A stretch of DNA of 64,000 nucleotides. It comes from Acidobacteriota bacterium. GTDB lineage: Bacteria > Acidobacteriota > Thermoanaerobaculia > Gp7-AA8. The notes under the pieces were generated by a model. That model had not been told where the DNA came from. It ran no database searches and saw only the letters and a list, made by a program, of their open reading frames with translations. Numbering within the stretch: the first letter of the stretch is position 1; each line of letters starts with the position of its first letter. Of the stretch, positions 56,124-63,201 are shown in pieces. The translations under genes and the position numbers were made by a program. The stretch spans positions 1 through 64,000 of the forward strand of contig JAFATB010000013.1 of the NCBI GenBank assembly GCA_019244185.1. The letters are read 5' to 3'.

Positions 56124-57254
56124 TCACTGGAATCGCGTTACGACGAACGCGATATCGTCCTTGAATTCTTCCGTGGCCGAGAACTCGGCGACGTCGTTGT
56201 AGATCGCGTCGTAGACCGTGCCGAGGTCCGCGCCGCCGTGCCGCTCGAGAATCGCCGCGACCCGGTCGATCGAGTAGAACTCCTGGTTCGCGTTCATGCG
56301 GTCCGTCAGTCCGTCGGTGTAGACGAAGAGCGTGTCGCCCGGCGCGACCGTCAGCGAATGCTCCTCGAACGGCATGTTCGGCATCGCCCCGAGAAGGTTG
56401 CTCGGCGACTCGAGGAGCTCGGTGCGCTTGCGCTCGTGCTGGTAGAGGAGGAACGGCGGATGCGCGGCGTTCGCGTAGACGAGCTGTCGTCCTTCCTGCA
56501 CGCGGAAGAGCGCCGCGGTCGCGAACTGCGTCGGCAGGCTGACGCTGAACAGAAAGTCATTCAGCCGCGACATGAACTCGTGCAGCGAGCGATCCGACGC
56601 GGCCTCGGTGTGGATGTAGCTCTTGAGCAGCGACACGAGGATCGCCGCGGGCAGGCCGTGTCCCGAGACGTCGGCCACAAAGAGATACAGCCGGTCGTCC
56701 TGCAGGAAGTAGTCGTAGAAATCGCCCGAGAGCACTTCGCTCGGGATGTACGCGGAACGGATCTGCAGCCGCGCCGACGCGAGCGCGCGTTCCGGCATCA
56801 GCGCTTCCTGCACGCGCCGCGCGATCTGCAGGTCGCGCGTCATCTGCTGGTTCATCCGCCGCAGCTGATCCTGATACGCCTTCATGCGCAGCAGCGCGCG
56901 GAGCCGCGCGACGACGATCTCGATGTCCGAGCCTTTCGTCACGAAGTCATCCGCACCCGCACCGAGCCCCTCGACGACGTGCTGCGCGGAGTCGGAGCCG
57001 GTGAGCATCAGCACGGGAATGGTCTGCAGCTCCGGATCGGCCTTCACGCGCCGCGTGAACTCGAACCCGTCCATCCCCGGCATGCGGTAGTCGACGATGA
57101 TCGCGTCCGGCAACAGCTGCTGCGCGAGCTCCAACCCCTCGTCCCCCGACAATGCGGGCACGGCGTCGTATCCGCGGCGCTCCAGAAGGCGCCGCGTGAC
57201 CTGCAAATCGTTCGCGTTGTCGTCGATGACGACGATGCGCTGCCCCTTTTCCAT
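56124..57254 (-). CDS. Receiver-linked PP2C-type phosphatase (RsbU-like)
   Basis: A 376-residue response regulator. Receiver 1-120 with DDN, phospho-Asp in IIVDYRMPGMDGFE and Lys in FVTKGSD. A coiled linker (MNQQMTRDLQIARRVQEALMP) leads to an SpoIIE/PPM phosphatase domain with SGDFYDYF, DVSGHG, YTDGL and KDDIAF metal motifs. It would dephosphorylate an anti-sigma antagonist or similar substrate when phosphorylated. ATG 57254 is the sensible start; a frame further upstream continues but encodes a Pro/Arg-rich tail. No anti-sigma antagonist gene is in the window. Confidence 0.92.
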   Translation of the reverse strand: MEKGQRIVVIDDNANDLQVTRRLLERRGYDAVPALSGDEGLELAQQLLPDAIIVDYRMPGMDGFEFTRRVKADPELQTIPVLMLTGSDSAQHVVEGLGAGADDFVTKGSDIEIVVARLRALLRMKAYQDQLRRMNQQMTRDLQIARRVQEALMPERALASARLQIRSAYIPSEVLSGDFYDYFLQDDRLYLFVADVSGHGLPAAILVSLLKSYIHTEAASDRSLHEFMSRLNDFLFSVSLPTQFATAALFRVQEGRQLVYANAAHPPFLLYQHERKRTELLESPSNLLGAMPNMPFEEHSLTVAPGDTLFVYTDGLTDRMNANQEFYSIDRVAAILERHGGADLGTVYDAIYNDVAEFSATEEFKDDIAFVVTRFQ

Positions 57255-57298
57255 CACGGACGGTCTCGCGAGCTTATGCAGCAAGCCGGGCGCGAAGG

Positions 57299-57661
57299 TC
57301 AAGGGGCGGGGGAGGGAGGAAGGAGGGAGCGGACCTCGGCGAGGAGGCGGGGGAGGTGGTCGTGGAGGACGGTCCACACCACTTCGTAGTCCACCTCCGG
57401 ATAATCGTGCACGAGCCTGTGACGGAAGCCGGTGATGCGACGCGCCGCGGAAACGCGATCGCTCAAAGCAGGGTCGGCGATGAGCGCTCTGTTCAACGCC
57501 TCGCCGATCGTGATCAGCAAACGTTCAATCGCCAACGACGTGCGGCGATCGTGCGAGAAGTCTTCGTAAGTGAATCCCTCGGTCAGCGCGAGGATTTCCT
57601 GGCCGGCTTCCGCGATGTGCAGCAACCGCGTATCGCGCTCATGCTGCTGGAGCGGATTCAT
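57299..57661 (-). CDS. hepT: HepT-like ribonuclease toxin, copy 1
   Basis: A 120-residue helical protein (DUF86) with the RX4HXY active site intact (RHRLVHDY). HepT cleaves RNA or tRNA in its free form; its partner MntA inactivates it by AMPylation of the Tyr. It overlaps the mntA copy 1 stop by 23 bases. The antitoxin gene comes first, the usual order for this system. It is very different from the second HepT, which suggests a distinct subfamily. The RsbU-like gene follows after 44 bases. Confidence 0.88.
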   Translation of the reverse strand: MNPLQQHERDTRLLHIAEAGQEILALTEGFTYEDFSHDRRTSLAIERLLITIGEALNRALIADPALSDRVSAARRITGFRHRLVHDYPEVDYEVVWTVLHDHLPRLLAEVRSLLPPSPAP

Positions 57662-57971
57662 AAATCGAACGCTCCGTCAGCGCGAGCACCTGCATGAAGT
57701 ACGGATTCTCAATCGACCGCCGTTGCACGAGATCGACGTGGCGGTCGAAGAGATCGAGCAACTCGCCCCACAATCCCCACCACAACCGACCCCGCTCGAG
57801 CGGATCGGGATCCCACTCGAACTCCACCACGAAATCCACGTCGCTCTTCGCGGGATCGAACGTGCCCCTCACCGCCGACCCGAAAATCGTCAGGCGTTTC
57901 ACGCGGTATCTCTCGCAGAGCGCGCGCACGCCACCCAAGTGCTGCGCGATCTCGGGCGGTAGCGCGTTCAT
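57639..57971 (-). CDS. mntA: MntA-like nucleotidyltransferase antitoxin, copy 1
   Basis: A 110-residue minimal nucleotidyltransferase. The active site is FGSAVRGTF...SDVDFVV (GS-x11-DxD, one residue longer than usual). It would AMPylate HepT. ATG 57971 is preferred; TACAAT (57986-57981) ends 9 bases upstream. ATG 57980 is also possible. Its first two thirds are almost identical to copy 2 at the DNA level (57781-58023 block), whereas the C-terminus (HVDLVQRRSIENPYF) differs. A relic of the pth start (ATGAAACTGATCGTGG at 57999) lies just upstream. Confidence 0.87.
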   Translation of the reverse strand: MNALPPEIAQHLGGVRALCERYRVKRLTIFGSAVRGTFDPAKSDVDFVVEFEWDPDPLERGRLWWGLWGELLDLFDRHVDLVQRRSIENPYFMQVLALTERSIYESAPAA

Positions 57972-58023
57972 CGGGCGCATTGTACCCTTCGCCCTCGCAT
58001 GAAACTGATCGTGGAGGTCGGGA
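57781..58023. repeat. Duplicated block, copy A (mntA 5' part, promoter, pth relic)
   Basis: About 243 bp, roughly 95% identical (11 mismatches by eye, no gaps) to 58511-58753. It contains the first two thirds of mntA copy 1, its TACAAT element and the first 24 bases of a pth-like start. Identity stops abruptly at both ends. Confidence 0.93.
57981..57986 (-). promoter_or_regulatory. TACAAT element before mntA copy 1
   Basis: TACAAT on the minus strand ends 9 bases before ATG 57971, matching the same element at copy 2 (58716-58711). No ribosome binding site. Leaderless transcription is suggested. Confidence 0.4.
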
Positions 58024-58051
58024 GAGAGACGTCGGGAGCGCCAGCTTGTCG

Positions 58052-58384
58052 TCAGCGTTCCAGGACCGCGCGGACTTCGGCGAGGAGGCGAGGGAGGTGG
58101 TTCTGCACGATGCGCCACACGCCTTCGTCGTAGATCGTTGCGTAGTCGTAAACCAGCACGTTGCGGAAGTCGACGATCTCGCGGAATCGCGTAATCCGCT
58201 CCGGCACGGTCGCATCGACTCTCGCCGCTTCGCGCAGCGCTTCGCCGATCATTCCGAACCGGCGCTCGACCGCATCGCGCAGCATGCGATCGACGGCGTA
58301 TTGCTCGAACGACTTACCGGCGACATATCCCAGGATGATCTCGCCGGACTCGAGGACGTGCTCGAATCGTTCGCGCACCTCCAT
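58052..58384 (-). CDS. HepT-like protein, copy 2, with altered active site
   Basis: A 110-residue DUF86 protein. The expected RX4HXY motif reads RNVLVYDY: the catalytic His is replaced by Tyr79 (codon 58148-58150, TAC instead of CAC by one base change), while the AMPylatable Tyr81 is kept. It may thus be inactive as an RNase and serve as a decoy or a different regulator. It starts at ATG 58384. The partner mntA copy 2 overlaps its first 136 bp in another frame. Ends in HLPRLLAEVR as copy 1 does. Confidence 0.8.
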   Translation of the reverse strand: MEVRERFEHVLESGEIILGYVAGKSFEQYAVDRMLRDAVERRFGMIGEALREAARVDATVPERITRFREIVDFRNVLVYDYATIYDEGVWRIVQNHLPRLLAEVRAVLER

Positions 58385-58701
58385 GCTGCATAGAGATCGA
58401 TATGTTGGAGGTCGATCACTTCGGTGAGGCGACGGCTGCGAATCGTGGACGCCACGATAAGATCCACCGGCCGTCCGAGGAGGTCCTTCAACTCCTCCCA
58501 CAGCTCGAGCCACAACCGTCCCCGCTCGAGCGGATCTGGATCCCACTCGAACTCCACCACGAAATCCACGTCGCTCTTCGCGGGATCGAACGTGCCCTTC
58601 ACCGCCGACCCGAAAATCGTCAGGCGTTTCACGCGGTATTTCTCGCACAGCGCGCGCACGGCATCCAGGTGCTGCGCGATCTCCGGCGGTAGCGCGTTCA
58701 T
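58249..58701 (-). CDS. MntA-like nucleotidyltransferase, copy 2, with extended C-terminus
   Basis: A 150-residue frame; the family core ends near HIDLYAA (about residue 104), but no stop follows and the frame continues about 46 residues, over the first 136 bp of hepT copy 2. Active site FGSAVKGTF...SDVDFVV is intact. The codon at the expected end is TGG where an ATGA-type overlap would have TGA, so a stop-loss mutation is plausible. ATG 58701, with TACAAT (58716-58711) 9 bases upstream. Divergent from pth. Confidence 0.78.
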   Translation of the reverse strand: MNALPPEIAQHLDAVRALCEKYRVKRLTIFGSAVKGTFDPAKSDVDFVVEFEWDPDPLERGRLWLELWEELKDLLGRPVDLIVASTIRSRRLTEVIDLQHIDLYAAWRCANDSSTSSSPARSSWDMSPVSRSSNTPSIACCAMRSSAGSE

Positions 58702-58753
58702 CGGGCGCATTGTACCCTTCGCCCTCGCATGAAACTGATCGTGGGGCTCGGGA
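58511..58753. repeat. Duplicated block, copy B (mntA 5' part, promoter, pth start)
   Basis: The counterpart of 57781-58023. Here the pth bases are the real start of a complete pth gene (58729), so this is likely the source and copy A the derived copy. Offset is a constant 730 bp. Confidence 0.93.
58711..58716 (-). promoter_or_regulatory. TACAAT element before mntA copy 2, overlapping the pth TACCCT element
   Basis: On the minus strand TACAAT ends 9 bases before ATG 58701. On the plus strand TACCCT (58713-58718) ends 10 bases before the pth ATG. The two start elements overlap, giving a compact divergent promoter. Confidence 0.4.
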
Positions 58754-59334
58754 ATCCGGGCGCGGATTACGAGCGAACGCGGCACAACGTGGGGTGGTGG
58801 GTGGTGGAGGCGTTCGCGCGGAAGTTTCGCATCGCCATCGACACGCATGAGAAGGCCGCCATGACCGGCTCGGGGCGGGTGGCGGGTGGGGCGGTGATGG
58901 TGGCGAAGCCGCTCACGTTCATGAACCTTTCCGGCGATTCGGTGCGGCTGCTCGTGAACGCGTATCTCGACTCCACCGACGACCTGATGGTCGTCTACGA
59001 CGACATCGATCTGCCGCTCGGAAAGCTGCGCATCCGGCCGAACGGTTCGGCGGGAACGCACAACGGCATGCGGTCGATCGTCGGCACGCTCGGCACGGAG
59101 CGCTTTCCGCGGCTGCGCGTCGGTGTCGGCGCGCCCGATCGCGGGAAGCTCCGCGACTTCGTGCTCGACGAGTTCGCGGCGGACGAACAGCCGGTCATCG
59201 ACCGCGCGGTGGTCCGCGCGGTCGATGCGCTGGTGCTGTTCGCGCGCGGCGATCTCCGCCGCGCGATGAACGAGTTCAACAAAGATCCCGAGGAGCCGGC
59301 GCCGCCGGCGCCTACGACTTCAGACGCGGTTTGA
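58729..59334 (+). CDS. pth: Peptidyl-tRNA hydrolase
   Basis: A 201-residue Pth. Motifs: GLGNPG (about 6-11), RHNVGWW with the catalytic His (about 19), AKPLTFMNLSG, DDIDLPLGKLRIRPNGSAGTHNG and FPRLRVGVG. It releases tRNA from peptidyl-tRNA. TACCCT (58713-58718) is 10 bases before the ATG. The C-terminal tail (PEEPAPPAPT) is Pro-rich and beyond the family's core. Its 3' end overlaps the convergent DUF885 gene by 23 bp. Divergent from mntA copy 2. Confidence 0.95.
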   Translation: MKLIVGLGNPGADYERTRHNVGWWVVEAFARKFRIAIDTHEKAAMTGSGRVAGGAVMVAKPLTFMNLSGDSVRLLVNAYLDSTDDLMVVYDDIDLPLGKLRIRPNGSAGTHNGMRSIVGTLGTERFPRLRVGVGAPDRGKLRDFVLDEFAADEQPVIDRAVVRAVDALVLFARGDLRRAMNEFNKDPEEPAPPAPTTSDAV

Positions 59335-61081
59335 CGTACTGCGTCATCACCGCCTCGCGCAGCAGCGCCGGCGGCACGAGTCCCTGCGCCAGCACGAAGT
59401 CGTGATACGACTGGCGGTCGAAGTCCTTGCCGAGCATCCGCTCGACGTCCGTGCGCAGCTCGATGAGGCGCGAGTAGCCGACGAAGTACGACGGCGCCTG
59501 CCCCGGCGCCCAGAACGTGTAGCGCTCGACTTCCTGCAGCGCCATCGCGTGCGACAGCGCCACCTGATCCTCGAGCACGCGGAACGCTTCGTCGCGCGTC
59601 ATGCGGCCGAGCTGCAGACTCGGATCGAGATACGCGCGCGCGGCGCGAAGCAGCCGATGCTGCAGCGCGATGAGCTGGCCGTCGAGCGGCTCGTACGGCT
59701 TCATCTCCGCCTCCGCGTACAGCGCCCACCCTTCGACGTTGACGCTGTTGAACGCGAACAGCACGCGCGCCTGCGACACGCCGTGCTCCAGGATCGACGC
59801 GAACTGCAACTCGTGTCCGGGACGTCCCTCGTGCGCCGTCAGCGTCCAGGACGCCGCGTCGAACGTGAAATCGTCGAAGCCCACTTCCTCTTTGCCGTTC
59901 TCCGCCGGGATGCGCAGCGGCAGCACGAACGCCGCCTTCTCGCCGGTGTTGCCGAGGAGGCGCGGCGGATCGACGTGCGGCGCGGGAGTCGCGGCGGTTT
60001 CCGCGGCCGTTGCGAGGCGGATGACCATTTCGCGCTGCGGCAGCGTGACAAGCTTCTGCGTGCGGACGATGTTCTCGATGTCCTTGAGTCGCGCCTGATA
60101 GCGCGGCAGGATCTCGTCGCCGACGAACTGCTGCTTTTTCAGCTCGCGGATGACGTCGCGGTAGTCCGTCGCGTTGATGCCTTTCTCTTTTGCGACGAGC
60201 GGCGCGAGCGCCTGCATCTCGTTCTGAATCTCGCGGAACGACGTCTTCGCGCGGCTGATCAGCTCTTCCACCGGCATGTCGTTGCCGCGCGTGCGCAGCA
60301 GATACCGGTACATCTCTTCCGGCTGGCGGAAGTCGGTGGTCGCGCGCGGAAGGATCTCGGCGCGCACGAAGTCGTTGTACGCGGCGACCTGCTTCTTCAG
60401 CTCCGCGAACGGCGCCTGGTAGCCGGCGATCTTGTACTTTTGAAAGAGCTGCTCGATGCCGGCCATGTAGCGGTCGCTGTTGGCGAGGTCTTTCTCGAGG
60501 TTGTCTTTGAACGGCCCCTTCACGCCGGCGTCGTTGAGATGCGCGCGCGTGTACGCCATCGCCTGCTGCGTGAGCGGCGTGAAGCCCTTCTCGAGCCCCG
60601 CGTAGCGGCGCAGGCGCACGAGCGCGCCGGCGCGGCGTTCCGGCGCGACGCGATCGTCGAGCAGCGCGCGCGTGCCGTTGAAGAACGTCTGCGTGATGTT
60701 GAAGTACGGGAGCTCGTACTTTTCCGACAGGCGATCGCCTTCGATGTTCTCGTTCGTGGCGTTGATGAGGATCTTCAGATCCTGCGCGACGGACGGGTCC
60801 TTCTCCGTGGCGAGCTTCGCCTGCAACTGCTGGAGCGCCTGCTGCTGCGCGGCGTTCGACTTCGCGTTGAGGTCGAGCGGCAGCTGACGGATGTCCGTGT
60901 CATGACCTTCTACGCCAAGGGCCGAGGCGTCTTCCGGGCTGTAGCGGGCGAGGATGTCGAAGAGAATCTGCGCGTTCGCGTCACTGCGCTTGACCCATTC
61001 GGGCTGAGCGGTTTGTGCGAGCGCAGCCGTGGCAACGGCAAGCGAAAAGAGAAGCGTGGCGAGCGTACGGCGCGTGTTCAT
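59312..61081 (-). CDS. DUF885 family protein, exported
   Basis: A 589-residue secreted protein. Signal peptide 1-23 (VATAALAQ). The DUF885 signature HEGRPGHELQ (HE-x3-GH; zincin-type) lies around residue 415, followed by EGWALYAEAEM with a third Glu ligand. The family is related to M3/M32 peptidases and the function is undetermined, likely a zinc peptidase. ATG 61081 is chosen over a GTG or ATG 12 codons upstream because the signal peptide then starts MNTRRTLA. Convergent with pth (23-bp 3' overlap). Confidence 0.9.
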   Translation of the reverse strand: MNTRRTLATLLFSLAVATAALAQTAQPEWVKRSDANAQILFDILARYSPEDASALGVEGHDTDIRQLPLDLNAKSNAAQQQALQQLQAKLATEKDPSVAQDLKILINATNENIEGDRLSEKYELPYFNITQTFFNGTRALLDDRVAPERRAGALVRLRRYAGLEKGFTPLTQQAMAYTRAHLNDAGVKGPFKDNLEKDLANSDRYMAGIEQLFQKYKIAGYQAPFAELKKQVAAYNDFVRAEILPRATTDFRQPEEMYRYLLRTRGNDMPVEELISRAKTSFREIQNEMQALAPLVAKEKGINATDYRDVIRELKKQQFVGDEILPRYQARLKDIENIVRTQKLVTLPQREMVIRLATAAETAATPAPHVDPPRLLGNTGEKAAFVLPLRIPAENGKEEVGFDDFTFDAASWTLTAHEGRPGHELQFASILEHGVSQARVLFAFNSVNVEGWALYAEAEMKPYEPLDGQLIALQHRLLRAARAYLDPSLQLGRMTRDEAFRVLEDQVALSHAMALQEVERYTFWAPGQAPSYFVGYSRLIELRTDVERMLGKDFDRQSYHDFVLAQGLVPPALLREAVMTQYVKPRLKS

Positions 61082-61136
61082 GGCGGTTATTACGATTCGA
61101 AGCAGGAGTGGTTTCACATTGCCCGCGCAGAACTGC

Positions 61137-61142
61137 TACGCT
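61137..61142 (+). promoter_or_regulatory. TACGCT element before the AAA ATPase gene
   Basis: TACGCT ends 8 bases before ATG 61151, with no ribosome binding site. It fits the recurrent TAnnnT-start pattern. Confidence 0.25.
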
Positions 61143-61150
61143 GCCGCGCC

Positions 61151-62737
61151 ATGACCCCGATCCACACCCTCGGCGAATTACGCGCCTCCGGTTATCGCGT
61201 CCGCTCCGTCAAGGACGAGATGCGCGCCAATCTCCTCTCGGCCCTCGCGCGCGGCGAGCAGGTCTTCACCGGCATCCATGGCTACGAACGCACGGTGCTC
61301 CCCGCGATCCACAACGCGATCCTCTCGAAGCACGACATCATCCTGCTCGGCCTGCGCGGCCAGGCGAAGACGCGCATCCTGCGCTCGCTGACGGCGCTGC
61401 TCGACGAGCACGTGCCCGTCATCGACGGCTGCGAGATCAACGACTCGCCGTTCGAGCCGACGTGCAAACGCTGCCGCCGCCTCTCCGCGGAACAGGGCGA
61501 CGACCTGCGCATCGGCTGGCTCGCGCGCGGCGACCGCTATCGCGAGAAGCTCGCAACGCCCGACGTCACCGTGGCCGATCTCGTCGGCGACATCGATCCG
61601 ATCAAGGCCGCGAACCAGCGCCTCACGTACGCGGACGAGGAAGTCATCCACTACGGCATCATCCCGCGCACGAACCGCGGCATCTTCGCCATCAACGAAC
61701 TGCCCGATCTCGCGCCGCGCATTCAGGTCGCGCTGCTGAACATCCTCGAAGAGCGCGACCTGCAGATCCGCGGCTTTCCGGTGCGCATTCCGATGGACAT
61801 CGTGCTCGTCTTCAGCGCGAATCCCGAGGACTACACGAGCCGCGGCAACATCATCACGCCGCTCAAGGACCGCATCGATTCGCAGATCCTGACGCACTAC
61901 CCGCAGACGATCGAGACCGCGCGCCGCATCACCGATCAGGAAGCGTGGCTCGAGCGCGACTCCGCCGCGTCGATCGAAGTGCCGCCGCACGTGCGCGATC
62001 TCGTCGAACAGATCGCGTTCTCCGCGCGCGAGTCGGAGCTCGTCGATCAGTCGTCCGGCGTCTCCGCGCGACTCACGATCGCGGCGATGGAACTGCTGCA
62101 GTCGAATCTCGAACGCCGAGCGGCGATCACCGGCGACCGCGCCGTGTATCCGCGTCTCTCCGATCTCTCGATGGTGCTGCCGGCGATCACCGGCAAGGTG
62201 GAAATGGTGTACGAGGGCGAGCAGCAGGGAGCGGAAGTCGTCGCGCGCAAGCTCGTCGGACTCGCGCTGGCGAAGCTGTTCGAATCGAAGTTCCCGCCGG
62301 TCGAGCGCGCGGGCGTCGCGCAGCGCGCCGAACGCGAGCGCCGCGGCTACGGCGAGATGGACGCCGACGATCTCGACGACGCGTTCTCCGGACGCCGCAA
62401 GCGCAAAGAACCGCAGCAGCGCGAAGAGCAGAAGCCGCCCGCGCCGAGCGAGTCCGCCTACGACGCGATCCTCGGCTGGTTCGCCGGCGGCAACCAGATC
62501 ACGCTCTCCGACGAGCAGCCGTTCGCCGAGTATTTCCGCGCGCTCAGCTCAGTGCCGCAGCTCGCCGACGTCGCGCGCAAGTACACGAACGCGTCGCGCA
62601 ACGAGGAGCTGGCGTGGTGGATGGAGATGGTGCTGGAAGGTCTGCATCAGGCGCTGCGGCTCGCCCGCGAGGATCTGGACTCGACGATCACGTTCCACGA
62701 GCTGATGAAATTCAACGTCTTAAGAACGGTTCGTTAA
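61151..62737 (+). CDS. MoxR/ChlI-type AAA+ ATPase
   Basis: A 528-residue ATPase. The P-loop is GLRGQAKTR (about 70-78; A in place of the second Gly), followed by a Cys cluster CEINDSPFEPTCKRC, Walker B IFAINELPDL, and sensor I VFSANPEDYTSRG. A long helical region then a Lys/Arg-rich linker (RRKRKEPQQ) and a C-terminal helical domain, WWMEMVLEGLHQAL. Mg-chelatase-like AAA proteins of this type act with a VWA partner as chaperones or metal insertases. The VWA gene is two genes downstream. TACGCT ends 8 bases before the ATG. Confidence 0.88.
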   Translation: MTPIHTLGELRASGYRVRSVKDEMRANLLSALARGEQVFTGIHGYERTVLPAIHNAILSKHDIILLGLRGQAKTRILRSLTALLDEHVPVIDGCEINDSPFEPTCKRCRRLSAEQGDDLRIGWLARGDRYREKLATPDVTVADLVGDIDPIKAANQRLTYADEEVIHYGIIPRTNRGIFAINELPDLAPRIQVALLNILEERDLQIRGFPVRIPMDIVLVFSANPEDYTSRGNIITPLKDRIDSQILTHYPQTIETARRITDQEAWLERDSAASIEVPPHVRDLVEQIAFSARESELVDQSSGVSARLTIAAMELLQSNLERRAAITGDRAVYPRLSDLSMVLPAITGKVEMVYEGEQQGAEVVARKLVGLALAKLFESKFPPVERAGVAQRAERERRGYGEMDADDLDDAFSGRRKRKEPQQREEQKPPAPSESAYDAILGWFAGGNQITLSDEQPFAEYFRALSSVPQLADVARKYTNASRNEELAWWMEMVLEGLHQALRLAREDLDSTITFHELMKFNVLRTVR

Positions 62738-62740
62738 ACT
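62735..62740 (+). promoter_or_regulatory. TAAACT element before the RHH/TPR gene
   Basis: TAAACT ends 10 bases before ATG 62751; the first three bases are also the stop of the AAA ATPase gene. No ribosome binding site is seen. Confidence 0.3.
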
Positions 62741-62750
62741 GAAGCGCGCC

Positions 62751-63185
62751 ATGCCCAAGGTCACCGCCGACATCCCGTCCGAGCTCTCGCGGCAGATCGA
62801 TCGGATCATCCGCGACGGCTGGTATCCCGACGCGGAGACGGTCGTGCGCGAGGCCTTGCATCAGTTCGTCGACGCGAAGTCGTTCCTCGGCGACTCGCCG
62901 CGCATGCTGCATCGTTTCGCCGCCGACGCGCTGAACGATTCGAAGCCGGAGGTCGCGCTGAAGTTCGTCACGCGCGCGGTGTCGCTGCTCGCGAATCAGA
63001 GCGTCACCGACTTCACGCTGTATCAGGCGCTCGTCGAGCTGCGCGTGCAGATCCTGCTCGTCCTCGGGCGTGAAGACGACGCGCTGGTCTCGCTCGAGGA
63101 AGCGCGCGAGAAACTGCCCAACAATCCGACTGTCGCCCGCTGGATCTCACGTCTGGAGAAAAACAAGCCGCGCGGCGAAGCCTGA
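62751..63185 (+). CDS. Ribbon-helix-helix/TPR-like protein
   Basis: A 144-residue protein. Residues 1-45 (TADIPSELSRQIDRIIRDGWYPDAETVVREAL) match a ribbon-helix-helix (ParD/CopG-like) DNA-binding domain. The remainder is TPR-like helical sequence (ALNDSKPEVALKFVTRAVSLL, then VLGREDDALVSLEEAREKLP). It lies between the AAA ATPase and the VWA gene, suggesting an adaptor or a regulator of that operon. No toxin gene is beside it. Cytosolic. Confidence 0.8.
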   Translation: MPKVTADIPSELSRQIDRIIRDGWYPDAETVVREALHQFVDAKSFLGDSPRMLHRFAADALNDSKPEVALKFVTRAVSLLANQSVTDFTLYQALVELRVQILLVLGREDDALVSLEEAREKLPNNPTVARWISRLEKNKPRGEA

Positions 63186-63201
63186 ACGTTCCCCATTTCC
63201 C

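Noticed and set aside
57999..58031. Second pth-like start (Met-Lys-Leu-Ile-Val) upstream of mntA copy 1
   Set aside because: Only the first 24 or so bases are shared with pth, after which the frame has no family sequence; it is part of the duplicated block.
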